From CAG-390 sp051867815 (lineage in GTDB: Bacteria; Bacillota; Clostridia; Oscillospirales; CAG-272), in assembly GCA_051867815.1 (NCBI GenBank), contig JBJDZD010000016.1:1-20042 (forward strand): a stretch of DNA of 20,042 bases, read 5' to 3'. The translations under genes were made by a program, and so were the position numbers. The notes under the pieces are model-generated. The model was not told the DNA's origin and ran no database searches. It worked only from the letters and a program-made list of their open reading frames with translations. Positions 1-5,750 of this stretch are shown here, piece after piece. Numbering within the stretch: the first letter of the stretch is position 1; the number at the start of each line of letters is the position of its first letter.

Positions 1-118
1 GGACGGTGATTTGCGTTGTTTTGTTGCACTTCTTTAAAATGAAGTAGAGGATGACGTTCATAACTACGGCCAAAACAAGCGTGAGTATATGAACGATTCC
101 GTAAGAGCCCCAAATCAT
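1..118 (-). CDS. YwaF/TMEM164-type integral membrane protein, N-terminal part only
   Basis: The first 39 codons of a minus-strand gene that continues past the left edge. The start is the ATG at 118-116, with GGAG about nine bases upstream. The visible protein opens MIWGSYGIVHILTLVLAVV and holds one hydrophobic helix followed by a Lys/Thr stretch. It aligns with the start of the next gene to the right (MAWGTFSAAHITSLVCAVI): shared are the WG[ST] motif, a His-Ile pair at the same offset, the helix and a Q-x-TV motif after it. It is therefore a tandem paralogue, inferred to belong to the same YwaF/TMEM164-like family of multi-pass membrane proteins of unknown function. It has its own promoter at 163-191. 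Completeness cannot be judged. Confidence 0.72.
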   Translation of the reverse strand, partial: MIWGSYGIVHILTLVLAVVMNVILYFILKKCNKTTQITV

Positions 119-162
119 GTCGGTTTTAGTCTCCTTAGTCAGTATTTATTTGAGCCTCGCAT

Positions 163-191
163 ATAATACCATAAACAATATGCAAAGTCAA
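163..191 (-). promoter_or_regulatory. Sigma-A promoter for the left-edge membrane protein gene
   Basis: Read on the minus strand: -35 TTGACT (191-186), a 17-base spacer and -10 TATTAT (168-163). Transcription would start near 156, leaving a short leader before the GGAG and ATG. Spacing is ideal and only one base differs from consensus in each box. Confidence 0.75.
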
Positions 192-223
192 GGGAAATGC
201 CCCAATATTAATATTTTGGCGCG

Positions 224-258
224 AAAAAACGGAGATAAGGGCGTTATCTCCGCTTTTT
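224..258. terminator. Intrinsic terminator, probably bidirectional, after the second YwaF-like gene
   Basis: A nine-base stem, CGGAGATAA (230-238) with TTATCTCCG (244-252), closes a five-base loop. It is flanked by A6 on the left and T6 on the right, so either strand gives a hairpin plus U-run. It lies immediately after the TGA of the 261-992 gene on the minus strand, which is its likely user. Confidence 0.8.
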
Positions 259-260
259 TG

Positions 261-992
261 TCATTTGTTTTTATGTTTTCGGAGCAAATAATCTACCCCG
301 TAGATCGCGCCGAGATATGGAATTACGATTAAAAATCCTACATACATGTACCAATAGCTGTATGGAATTATCCTGTGGAACAGCTCAAGCACGGGATTGC
401 TCGGGATGACCGAGTACATATAATTGACGACGAGCGGCTCGCCTGCTTGGTTGAGGATTGCGTTTGCCGCTGCCCAGCTGTTTATCGCGCAGTTGATGAA
501 ATAAATAGCGGTGTAAACGGCAACGGTTATCCCTAAGGTGGAGAAAATGCACTTCGGTTCGAGACGGCAAAGGCCGAGCTTGAAAAGCAGCACCGGAACG
601 ACGATCTCAAGAAGATGCGAGAAGTAGTAAATGCAGAATTTGAAGCCGAGTACCGTCTCGCCCGCCATCTCCTGATTGAGTATCAAGGCTATTGCGGCAC
701 CGAGCGCCCAAAGCAGGGTAAGGTTTGAGAGTATCTTGTCCCTCTTGAATACCGCAAAGGGCAGTATTACGGCGTTGAGATTGCAAAGATGCAGGGGCAG
801 GTTCTCAAGCGGCGCGCCCCAAAGAAGCAGGTTGCAGGAAAAATTGAAAATTCCGGCAAACGAAAGTATGCCGAGAACGGTAAGCTGCACCTTCTCGGTT
901 TTGTTCCTGATTGAAAAATAAATACCGAAACCGATAATCACCGCGCAAACCAGGCTCGTGATGTGCGCCGCGGAAAAGGTTCCCCAAGCCAT
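261..992 (-). CDS. YwaF/TMEM164-like multi-pass membrane protein
   Basis: A 243-residue, very hydrophobic protein with about six or seven membrane helices and short charged loops, ending in a basic KHKNK tail. It resembles the TIGR02206/YwaF family of conserved integral membrane proteins (eukaryotic relative TMEM164). The clues are the LPLHLCNLN motif after the second helix and a FSHLLEIVVPVLLF helix carrying a second His. The family's reaction in bacteria is not established, so no function is assigned. The ATG at 992 is chosen over the upstream TTG because GAGGAGA lies eight bases before it and because the left-edge paralogue starts at the matching place. It has its own promoter (1024-1051) and terminator (224-258), so it is a single-gene unit. 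Confidence 0.75.
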   Translation of the reverse strand: MAWGTFSAAHITSLVCAVIIGFGIYFSIRNKTEKVQLTVLGILSFAGIFNFSCNLLLWGAPLENLPLHLCNLNAVILPFAVFKRDKILSNLTLLWALGAAIALILNQEMAGETVLGFKFCIYYFSHLLEIVVPVLLFKLGLCRLEPKCIFSTLGITVAVYTAIYFINCAINSWAAANAILNQAGEPLVVNYMYSVIPSNPVLELFHRIIPYSYWYMYVGFLIVIPYLGAIYGVDYLLRKHKNK

Positions 993-1023
993 ATTAATAT
1001 CTCTCCTCAAATCGTTTGCTACT

Positions 1024-1051
1024 ATGATACCACTTTTTCGCGAAAAGTCAA
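1024..1051 (-). promoter_or_regulatory. Sigma-A promoter for the YwaF-like gene
   Basis: Minus-strand -35 TTGACT (1051-1046), a 16-base spacer and -10 TATCAT (1029-1024) preceded by TGG. It resembles the promoter of the left-edge paralogue: both begin TTGACTTT and have GGTAT at the -10. Confidence 0.65.
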
Positions 1052-1107
1052 TAGTTTTCGGGAAAATACAACAATAATTGATATAATAAACTAACTAATT
1101 TGATAAT

Positions 1108-1140
1108 AAAAAGCCCGTCGCCGAAGCAACGGACTTTTTA
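1108..1140 (-). terminator. Intrinsic terminator ending the rpmG-secE-nusG-rplK-rplA operon
   Basis: The minus-strand RNA reads AAAAAGUCCGUUGC, UUCG loop, then GCGACGGGCUUUUU. Two of the stem pairs are G-U. On the plus strand these become A-C mismatches, so the element is built for minus-strand RNA. It begins about 20 bases after the rplA stop. The UUCG tetraloop closed by C-G is an especially stable terminator loop. Confidence 0.88.
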
Positions 1141-1158
1141 TATAAGAATTTTTAGGAA

Positions 1159-1857
1159 TCAGCCGAGCTTTGCCTGGTTGACCTTTACGCCGGGACCCAT
1201 CGTGGATGCGATTACGCAGCTCTTGATGTACTGGCCCTTGGCTGCAGCGGGCTTTGCCTTGATAACTGCACCGACGAGAGCGTCGAAGTTCTCCTGAAGC
1301 TTTGCCTCGCCGAAGGAAACCTTGCCGATGGGGCAGTGGATGATGTTGGTCTTGTCAAGACGGTATTCGATCTTACCTGCCTTGGCTTCGGTTACTGCAC
1401 GAGCAACGTCGGGAGTAACGGTACCGTTCTTGGGGGAGGGCATAAGTCCCTTAGGACCGAGAACCTTACCGAGACGGCCGATAACGCCCATCATGTCGGG
1501 GGATGCGATTACGACGTCGAAGTCGAACCAGTTTTCCTTGGTGATCTTCTCAACGAACTCTGCGCCGCCGACGTAATCTGCGCCTGCTGCGGTAGCTGCC
1601 TCGATCTTAGCGGGATCCTTTGCGAATACGAGAGTCTTAACGGTCTTACCGGTACCGTTGGGGAGAACGACTGCACCACGAACCTGCTGGTCAGCGTGAC
1701 GGGAGTCAACGCCCAAGCGGATGTGGATCTCTACGGTCTCGTCGAACTTAGCCTTTGCGGTCCGGCAAACGAGAGCCATAGCCTCAGAAGGATCGTAAGT
1801 CTTGGTGCGGTCGATGAGCTTTGCGCTATCTGTATATTTCTTACCCATTTTAGCCAT
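1159..1857 (-). CDS. rplA: 50S ribosomal protein L1
   Basis: A 232-residue protein, the usual length for bacterial L1. L1 binds 23S rRNA at the mobile L1 stalk next to the E site and, in many bacteria, represses its own mRNA. Recognisable blocks are the N-terminal MGKKYTDSAKLID, the central GRLGKVLGPKGLMPSPKNGT segment and the C-terminal TMGPGVKVN end, all typical of L1. The start is the ATG at 1857, eight bases after AGAGGAGGT. A second ATG (MGKKY) three codons later fits the family's more common N-terminus but has no better ribosome site. It is the last gene of the operon: the gap to rplK is 19 bases and the terminator follows at 1108-1140. No rplJ-rplL follows. Confidence 0.97.
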   Translation of the reverse strand: MAKMGKKYTDSAKLIDRTKTYDPSEAMALVCRTAKAKFDETVEIHIRLGVDSRHADQQVRGAVVLPNGTGKTVKTLVFAKDPAKIEAATAAGADYVGGAEFVEKITKENWFDFDVVIASPDMMGVIGRLGKVLGPKGLMPSPKNGTVTPDVARAVTEAKAGKIEYRLDKTNIIHCPIGKVSFGEAKLQENFDALVGAVIKAKPAAAKGQYIKSCVIASTMGPGVKVNQAKLG

Positions 1858-1876
1858 TTTTACTTACCTCCTCTGA

Positions 1877-2302
1877 TTAGTCTTCAACGGTGATACCCAT
1901 GGAACGGGCGGTACCTGCGATCATGCTCATAGCGGTCTCGATGGTAGCGGCGTTGAGGTCGGGCATCTTTGTTTCTGCGATCTTGCGAACCTGCTCCTTG
2001 GTGAGCTTTGCAACCTTGGTCTTGTTGGGCTTCGCGGAACCCTTCTCAATGCCTGCTGCCTTGAGAATAAGAACGGGTGCAGGGGGAGTCTTGGTGATGA
2101 ACGTGAAGGAACGGTCTGCATATACCGTAATGACTACGGGGATGATAAGACCGATGTCGTTCTTGGTTCTTTCGTTAAATTCCTTAGTGAAAACCGGGAT
2201 TGCAACGCCGTACTGACCGAGGGCGGGACCTACGGGGGGCTGAGGAGTTGCTTTACCGGCGGGCAGCTGAAGCTTGATATAGCCCAATACTTTCTTTCCC
2301 AT
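1877..2302 (-). CDS. rplK: 50S ribosomal protein L11
   Basis: A 141-residue protein of standard length. L11 forms the GTPase-associated centre with 23S rRNA and is the contact site for elongation factors, RelA and thiostrepton-type antibiotics. The diagnostic proline-rich N-terminal block PAGKATPQPPVGPALGQ is present, followed by the FTKEFNERT segment, the TPPAPVLILKAAG linker and the rRNA-binding C-terminal domain ending in GTARSMGITVED. The ATG at 2302 follows GGAGG by about ten bases. It sits between nusG and rplA in the usual bacterial order nusG-rplK-rplA. The 93-base gap to nusG holds a 7-bp stem (GGAAGAA/TTCTTCC, 2332-2356) with no U-run, so it is not an obvious terminator. Confidence 0.97.
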   Translation of the reverse strand: MGKKVLGYIKLQLPAGKATPQPPVGPALGQYGVAIPVFTKEFNERTKNDIGLIIPVVITVYADRSFTFITKTPPAPVLILKAAGIEKGSAKPNKTKVAKLTKEQVRKIAETKMPDLNAATIETAMSMIAGTARSMGITVED

Positions 2303-2395
2303 AAATAAAATACCTCCATGTGGTTTTTGGCGGAAGAATTAAAAAATTTTTCTTCCTCCCACGTAATATGCCGAGCTATGCGGCTTGTGAAAAAA

Positions 2396-2935
2396 TTATG
2401 CCGGAACTACGTTAGCGGCGTCGAATTCAACCGGCATGTCACGGCGTCCTCTCTTGACGAGAACGGTGATCTTCTTTGCGTCATCGGAAATGGACTGAAC
2501 TGTTCCCTGATAACCGTCGAACAGACCGCCCTTGATAACGACCTCGTCTCCGACACCGACTGTGAGACGGGGAGCTTTCTTTTCCTCGATATTGAGGTCT
2601 TCGACCTCCTTATCGGAGAGGGGAGTGGGCTTGGAGCCGGGACCTACGAAGCCTGTAACACCGGTGATGTTACGAACTGCATGCCAGCTTTCGTCGTTCA
2701 TGATCATCTTGACCATGACGTAGCCGGGCATGAGCTTGACCTCGACTTCCTTTTCCTCGTCGCCCTTCTTTTCCAGAACGGTCTCAACGGGAACGCGAGC
2801 TTCAAAGATGAGATCTCCGAGGCCGCGGTTCTCCACGATCTTCTGGATGTTTGCCATTACTTTGTTTTCGTAACCGGAATACGTATGCACCACATACCAA
2901 CGTACGCCGACGTTCATTTCATTGATATCGCTCAT
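2396..2935 (-). CDS. nusG: Transcription elongation/antitermination factor NusG
   Basis: A 179-residue protein with the normal two-domain layout. Residues about 12-115 are the NGN domain (RWYVVHTYSGYENKV, then LMPGYVMVKM), which binds RNA polymerase. Residues about 127-179 are the KOW domain, with VGDEVVIKGGLFDGYQGTV. NusG modulates pausing and links polymerase to ribosomes or Rho. The gene starts nine bases after the secE stop and shows no good Shine-Dalgarno before either ATG (2935, or MNVGVRW at 2917). Translation is therefore probably coupled to secE. The longer start is listed because it leaves the shorter gap. Confidence 0.96.
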   Translation of the reverse strand: MSDINEMNVGVRWYVVHTYSGYENKVMANIQKIVENRGLGDLIFEARVPVETVLEKKGDEEKEVEVKLMPGYVMVKMIMNDESWHAVRNITGVTGFVGPGSKPTPLSDKEVEDLNIEEKKAPRLTVGVGDEVVIKGGLFDGYQGTVQSISDDAKKITVLVKRGRRDMPVEFDAANVVPA

Positions 2936-2944
2936 TATATCTTA

Positions 2945-3508
2945 TCAGATCAAGCGGCCAAGAGCCTCAATGCCACCTGAGAAGATAACGTCGAGCAGTG
3001 CGATAACGATCGCAACGGCCGCGATGATAACAATGACCGTGATTGTGTTACGCTTGACGTCCTGCTTGGAGGACCAGGTAACCTTTTTAAGCTCACTCTT
3101 ATAGTCGCTGAAGAACTTCTGTACTCTTGCGCGGAACTTGGGAATGACGAAGTAGCAGATTGTGAAAGCGATAGCGGCAAGAACGATGATCGAAGCGGAT
3201 ACGATGATATCGACCCAGTTGACATTGCTCGAGCTGCCGGAGCTTCCGGAGGAAGCGGTGGTCTCGCTTGCGGGAGCCTTTGTGGTCTCGCTTGAAGGAT
3301 CTGCGGTGGTTTCGTCGCCGTCGGAGCCGTCCTCGGTATCTTCGTCGGTGGTCTCACCGGTAACATCGCCGGTGAGACCACCGGTAACGTCTGAAGTTCC
3401 CTCGCCGGTATCTGTTTCGGCAAAGACAGTAGCGGTAAGGAGTGTGAGCATCAGCATTGCGGCAAGGATTACCGCAAGGATCTTGGAGAATTTAACTGAT
3501 GTCTTCAT
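2945..3508 (-). CDS. secE: Preprotein translocase subunit SecE with an N-terminal signal-linker-TM extension
   Basis: A 187-residue protein, about three times the usual Firmicute SecE. Residues about 123-187 are the conserved core: an amphipathic cytoplasmic helix (FFSDYKSELKKVTWSSKQD) and one membrane helix, which clamp SecY in the translocon. Before it come a signal-peptide-like segment (1-30, basic start, hydrophobic core, VFA-ET possible cleavage site), an acidic Thr/Ser/Gly-rich linker (31-97) and an extra membrane helix (99-122). The topology is self-consistent: outside linker, helix inward, SecE core N-in/C-out. The ATG at 3508 was chosen because AAGGGGG lies eight bases upstream, overlapping the rpmG stop; upstream in-frame starts would lie inside rpmG. 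Position between rpmG and nusG confirms identity. The extension's role is unknown. Confidence 0.93.
   Translation of the reverse strand: MKTSVKFSKILAVILAAMLMLTLLTATVFAETDTGEGTSDVTGGLTGDVTGETTDEDTEDGSDGDETTADPSSETTKAPASETTASSGSSGSSSNVNWVDIIVSASIIVLAAIAFTICYFVIPKFRARVQKFFSDYKSELKKVTWSSKQDVKRNTITVIVIIAAVAIVIALLDVIFSGGIEALGRLI
3346..3383. repeat. 15-bp perfect inverted repeat inside the secE linker
   Basis: CGGTGGTCTCACCGG (3346-3360) and its exact reverse complement (3369-3383) flank eight bases. The repeat lies in the low-complexity linker and encodes Thr/Gly-rich residues. It would fold into a strong GC-rich mRNA hairpin. No U-run follows on either strand, so it is not a terminator. Confidence 0.8.
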
Positions 3509-3518
3509 TTCGTCCCCC

Positions 3519-3680
3519 TTACTTGGTTTCTCTGTGAAGAGTGTGCTTACGGCAGAATTTGCAATACTTCTGCAGCTCAAGTCTGTCGGGCGTATTCTTC
3601 TTGTTCTTTTTTGTGTCGTAGTTTCTCTGCTTGCACTCGGTGCATGCGAGAGTTACCTTGACTCTGGAATCATTAGCCAT
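3519..3680 (-). CDS. rpmG: 50S ribosomal protein L33, zinc-binding type
   Basis: A 53-residue protein translated from the ATG at 3680, eight bases after AGGAGGTG. It reads MANDSRVKVTLACTECKQRN, then a Tyr-Asp-Thr-Lys-Lys-Asn-Lys-Lys run and PDRLELQKYC, KFCRKHTLHRETK. The two Cys pairs (CTEC at 13-16, CKFC at 40-43) are the zinc ribbon of the C+ form of L33, a small 50S subunit protein near the E site. The rpmG-secE-nusG order is standard in Firmicutes. The stop codon overlaps the secE ribosome-binding site, so the two are translated as a unit. It is the first gene of the operon. Confidence 0.96.
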   Translation of the reverse strand: MANDSRVKVTLACTECKQRNYDTKKNKKNTPDRLELQKYCKFCRKHTLHRETK

Positions 3681-3840
3681 ATTGTCGGCACCTCCTGTGA
3701 TAGTTTATTTGATCGCTTTTGGTGCGATCGGTGTACCTCCCTCAGCGGCAAAGTCAAGACTGTGGTGTGGGCATGCTTGCCCGGACTTGTCCGTTTTCGT
3801 GAAAAATATACACGAAAAAAGAGCCTCTGCCAACAGAGGT
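3681..3840 (-). promoter_or_regulatory. Hairpin-rich 5' leader of the rpmG-secE-nusG-rplKA operon
   Basis: About 160 nt lie between the predicted start site (near 3840) and the rpmG ATG. On the minus strand they hold a series of small perfect hairpins: CCUCUG/CAGAGG with a UUGG loop at the very 5' end, followed by CUCUUUUUU; CGUG/CACG; CGGAC/GUCCG; GGGCA/UGCCC; and GAUCGC/GCGAUC just before the ribosome site. The first one looks like a terminator. The first six bases (ACCUCU) are complementary to the rpmG Shine-Dalgarno AGGAGGU. No open reading frame of note is seen. It is probably a leader with regulatory or stabilising structure; it matches no RNA family I recognise. Confidence 0.5.
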
Positions 3841-3846
3841 AGAAAC

Positions 3847-3875
3847 ATTATACTACTATTTATAAAAAAAGTCAA
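3847..3875 (-). promoter_or_regulatory. Sigma-A promoter of the rpmG operon
   Basis: Minus-strand -35 TTGACT (3875-3870), a 17-base spacer and a perfect -10 TATAAT (3852-3847). The start site would be near 3840, at the base of the first leader hairpin. Confidence 0.87.
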
Positions 3876-3880
3876 GCCTT

Positions 3881-3911
3881 TTGACAAAAATTTTTTGAAA
3901 TTCGGGATATT
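3881..3911 (+). promoter_or_regulatory. Possible promoter of the small membrane protein gene
   Basis: A perfect -35 TTGACA at 3881-3886 points rightward. The best -10 in range is GATATT (3906-3911), 19 bases away, which is weak. The two opposite -35 boxes are only five bases apart and form a small palindrome (GTCAA/TTGAC), a back-to-back promoter arrangement with the rpmG promoter. Confidence 0.35.
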
Positions 3912-3973
3912 TTATTCAAAAAAGCGCAAGATAACACGGGAGCACCCAATATATATAAGGAAGGTTAATAATT

Positions 3974-4372
3974 ATGACCGAAATAAAAAGAAGAATTATG
4001 ACCGTCGGCGGCTGTATCGTTACCGCGGCGGCTATTGCACTTGCACTTTTGGCGTTCGTCGCCGTCAACGTCAGCGCCGTGACCGGCACCGCCGTTCCGC
4101 CTGCGAGCGACCTCATCCCCGACGGCAGCGACGTCACCCTGCCCGGTATGGGTGACACGACCCTGCCCGATAATATCACGGGCGGGGATACCAATGATGT
4201 ACTGACGCCGGACGACACCACCCGTGCGCCGGCATCGACGAGCACGCCCGATACCACGGGCGATATGGCCGAGGACGCCGGCAACGGAATACTCGGCGCG
4301 GTTATTGCCGTCATCGTCGTAGTTGCCATCATACTCGTGGTCATTGCGTTGATTCCAAAGAAAAAGCAATGA
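3974..4372 (+). CDS. Small membrane-anchored protein: signal segment, Thr/Asp-rich linker, C-terminal helix
   Basis: A 132-residue protein of no family I recognise. Residues about 5-36 are basic then hydrophobic, ending in VSA-VTG, a plausible signal peptide. Residues about 37-104 are low complexity, rich in Thr, Asp, Pro and Gly, and would be extracytoplasmic. Residues about 105-127 are a strong membrane helix rich in Ile/Val/Ala, followed by the basic tail PKKKQ. The start is the ATG at 3974, after AAGGAAGG. It is divergent from rpmG. Its layout repeats that of the N-terminal extension of the neighbouring SecE, although the residues are not closely alike. A strong hairpin follows the stop (4381-4412). 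The ORF is supported by its ribosome site and the sensible topology of the product. Confidence 0.7.
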   Translation: MTEIKRRIMTVGGCIVTAAAIALALLAFVAVNVSAVTGTAVPPASDLIPDGSDVTLPGMGDTTLPDNITGGDTNDVLTPDDTTRAPASTSTPDTTGDMAEDAGNGILGAVIAVIVVVAIILVVIALIPKKKQ

Positions 4373-4380
4373 AGCTTTGA

Positions 4381-4412
4381 GGTCGGCTCAAAATTTACAT
4401 TTTGAGCCGACC
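4381..4412 (+). terminator. Strong hairpin after the small membrane protein gene
   Basis: GGTCGGCTCAAAAT (4381-4394) pairs with ATTTTGAGCCGACC (4399-4412) over 14 perfect base pairs with a TTAC loop, eight bases past the stop codon. No U-run follows, so it is either an imperfect terminator or a 3'-end-protecting hairpin. Confidence 0.5.
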
Positions 4413-4415
4413 ACG

Positions 4416-4602
4416 GTGAAATTCGTTCCCGGAGAAACGAGTGAAATATGCTTCGCGCGCGAAATTGCCTTTGGCAGTGAAATGCGCTGCGGCGCGTAAA
4501 ATGAAGGAATTTTTACACATCATACGGAGCGGTAGCGGAGTAAGATATTTCACAATTTCCGAAAGGAAATATTTCACATTCGCCGCAAGGCGAATATTTC
4601 AC
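4416..4602. repeat. Palindromic hairpin-array element with GTGAAAT / ATTTCAC spacers, copy 1
   Basis: The left half carries GTGAAAT at 4416, 4441 and 4477, with variants GCGAAAT (4459) and GTAAAAT (4496). The right half carries the reverse complement ATTTCAC at 4547, 4571 and 4596. Small hairpins sit between the heptamers: TGCC/GGCA, GCGC/GCGC, ATTTCC-GAAA-GGAAAT and ATTCGCC-GCAA-GGCGAAT, the last two with GNRA-type loops. The whole element is an imperfect inverted repeat with a centre near 4505-4545. A degenerate second copy lies at 6005-6084. It encodes no protein. A MITE-like or interspersed palindromic element is the best reading. Confidence 0.7.
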
Positions 4603-4747
4603 TTGCACTTGAAAAACAAACAATTTTCTATATAATTAATCCCCAAAAGACGGCGGAGCGCAGCTCCCATCATCGCTAAGAAAAAGCAGGTTGCGAATGC
4701 CGCGGTTTTTAACGATAGTATTAATTTTTACTCTGTTTTTGTTAACA

Positions 4748-4773
4748 AAGGCGAGCCGCAAACGGCTCGCCTT
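4748..4773 (-). terminator. Hairpin terminator after the duplicated-domain lipoprotein gene
   Basis: AAGGCGAGCCG (4748-4758) pairs with CGGCTCGCCTT (4763-4773) over 11 bp with a four-base loop, 19 bases after the lipoprotein stop on the minus strand. The U-rich tail is short on the minus strand and better on the plus strand, so it could serve both directions. Confidence 0.65.
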
Positions 4774-4792
4774 GTGTTATTTTTATGTATAA

Positions 4793-5722
4793 TTACGGTT
4801 TTAGGGTAACTGTCTTGTTTACAAAATCATCAGCAAGCCAATTGTCTTCGTCGTAGGCTCTGAGAATAAATTCAATTTCTTTAATAGCGGTTATTCCATT
4901 ATTTTCTAAGGTTGTGTCTGACCAAGACATCGAACTGAACGCACATTTTCCGGCAGAAACAGTTTTTGCAAAAAACGGATCTGCCATATAACCGTTCACG
5001 GATACATCATCAACACTAAACATTATATTTTTATCTGTTTTGTTTAACAGAAACAGTTTTACAGTGTATCCCCAAATATCATCGTCTTCGTAACCCGTGA
5101 CAATGACTGTAACGTATTGGTTGTCAATGATTACATTATCGGATGCCTGTGACGCTCTGACATATTTAACCACTTTATCTTCACCATAGGGATAAATATG
5201 GATTGTTTCTTTGGCGACATCATCAGCCATCCAATCATCGGTATCGTAGACACGGAAAGTTAATTCGATATCGGTGTAATCTTCTATACCGCTTTCTTCG
5301 AGCGCGCTATTTGTAAAGCTGATTTCTTTATTAGCTTTTTTGCCAGCAGCAACCTCGGTAGCAAAGAAAGGGTCGCATTGAATACCATTAATTGCCGCGC
5401 TCTCAACGGAAAACATATATGTTTTATCGGTAGATTTGTTTTCCAGTTGAACTTTAAGCGTATAGCCCCATATATTATAAGGATCAATTTCCGTGACTTT
5501 TATGAAGCACTTACCGTTATCAATGGCTACGAGTTCTGAAAACGTTATTTCATTCATGTTTTCAGTGCCGTTAGTTTGATTATTGCTCTCGGTATTGCCA
5601 TTAGTTTGATTTTGCGACTGATTGTTATTATTGTCGTTGTTGTTGGATGGCGTTTCAACATAACAAGCAGCAAGTGATAGGAGCATAAGCGTAGCAAGGA
5701 TTAGTGCGAGAAGTTTTTTCAT
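4793..5722 (-). CDS. Lipoprotein with two tandem copies of one extracytoplasmic domain
   Basis: A 309-residue protein. Residues 1-20 are a lipoprotein signal ending in LSLAAC, with Cys20 as the lipidation site. Residues 21-56 are an Asn/Gln/Thr-rich tether. Two related domains of about 110-120 residues follow. Both contain IWGYT[LV]K followed by an N-K-[ST]-T/D-K segment, [MF]FSV, then NG-x5-DPFFA, then a late [RL]-x-YD-x-D[DN]W[ML]ADD motif. The pattern suggests an immunoglobulin-like beta fold of the DUF4352 or bacterial-lipoprotein kind; function is unknown. The ATG at 5722 was chosen because GGAGG lies eight bases upstream; the longer in-frame reading runs through a leader hairpin. Codons are noticeably more AT-rich than in flanking genes, possibly from transfer. 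An intrinsic terminator and structured leader lie directly upstream. Confidence 0.82.
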   Translation of the reverse strand: MKKLLALILATLMLLSLAACYVETPSNNNDNNNNQSQNQTNGNTESNNQTNGTENMNEITFSELVAIDNGKCFIKVTEIDPYNIWGYTLKVQLENKSTDKTYMFSVESAAINGIQCDPFFATEVAAGKKANKEISFTNSALEESGIEDYTDIELTFRVYDTDDWMADDVAKETIHIYPYGEDKVVKYVRASQASDNVIIDNQYVTVIVTGYEDDDIWGYTVKLFLLNKTDKNIMFSVDDVSVNGYMADPFFAKTVSAGKCAFSSMSWSDTTLENNGITAIKEIEFILRAYDEDNWLADDFVNKTVTLKP

Positions 5723-5750
5723 TTTCTTTTCCTCCAAAAGATAAATATAA

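Larger units (their letters stand above)
4373..4792. other. Gene-free stretch between two convergent genes
   Basis: It contains the 14-bp hairpin (4381-4412), the hairpin-array repeat (4416-4602), an AT-rich segment with one short stem GGAGC/GCTCC near 4655, and the terminator hairpin at 4748-4773. No ORF with a convincing ribosome site is seen. Confidence 0.7.

Noticed and set aside
3681..3840. A tRNA or an upstream small ORF in the rpmG leader
   Set aside because: No cloverleaf, T-loop or CCA could be found, and the only ATG is followed by a stop within seven codons.
4416..4602. A CRISPR array, because of the regular heptamers
   Set aside because: Repeats are seven bases with hairpins between, and they reverse orientation halfway. 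No spacer-repeat pattern of CRISPR size and no cas genes are present.
4698..4793. A 31-codon hydrophobic plus-strand frame
   Set aside because: Poor ribosome site, and its end overlaps the terminator hairpin of the convergent lipoprotein gene; most likely chance.
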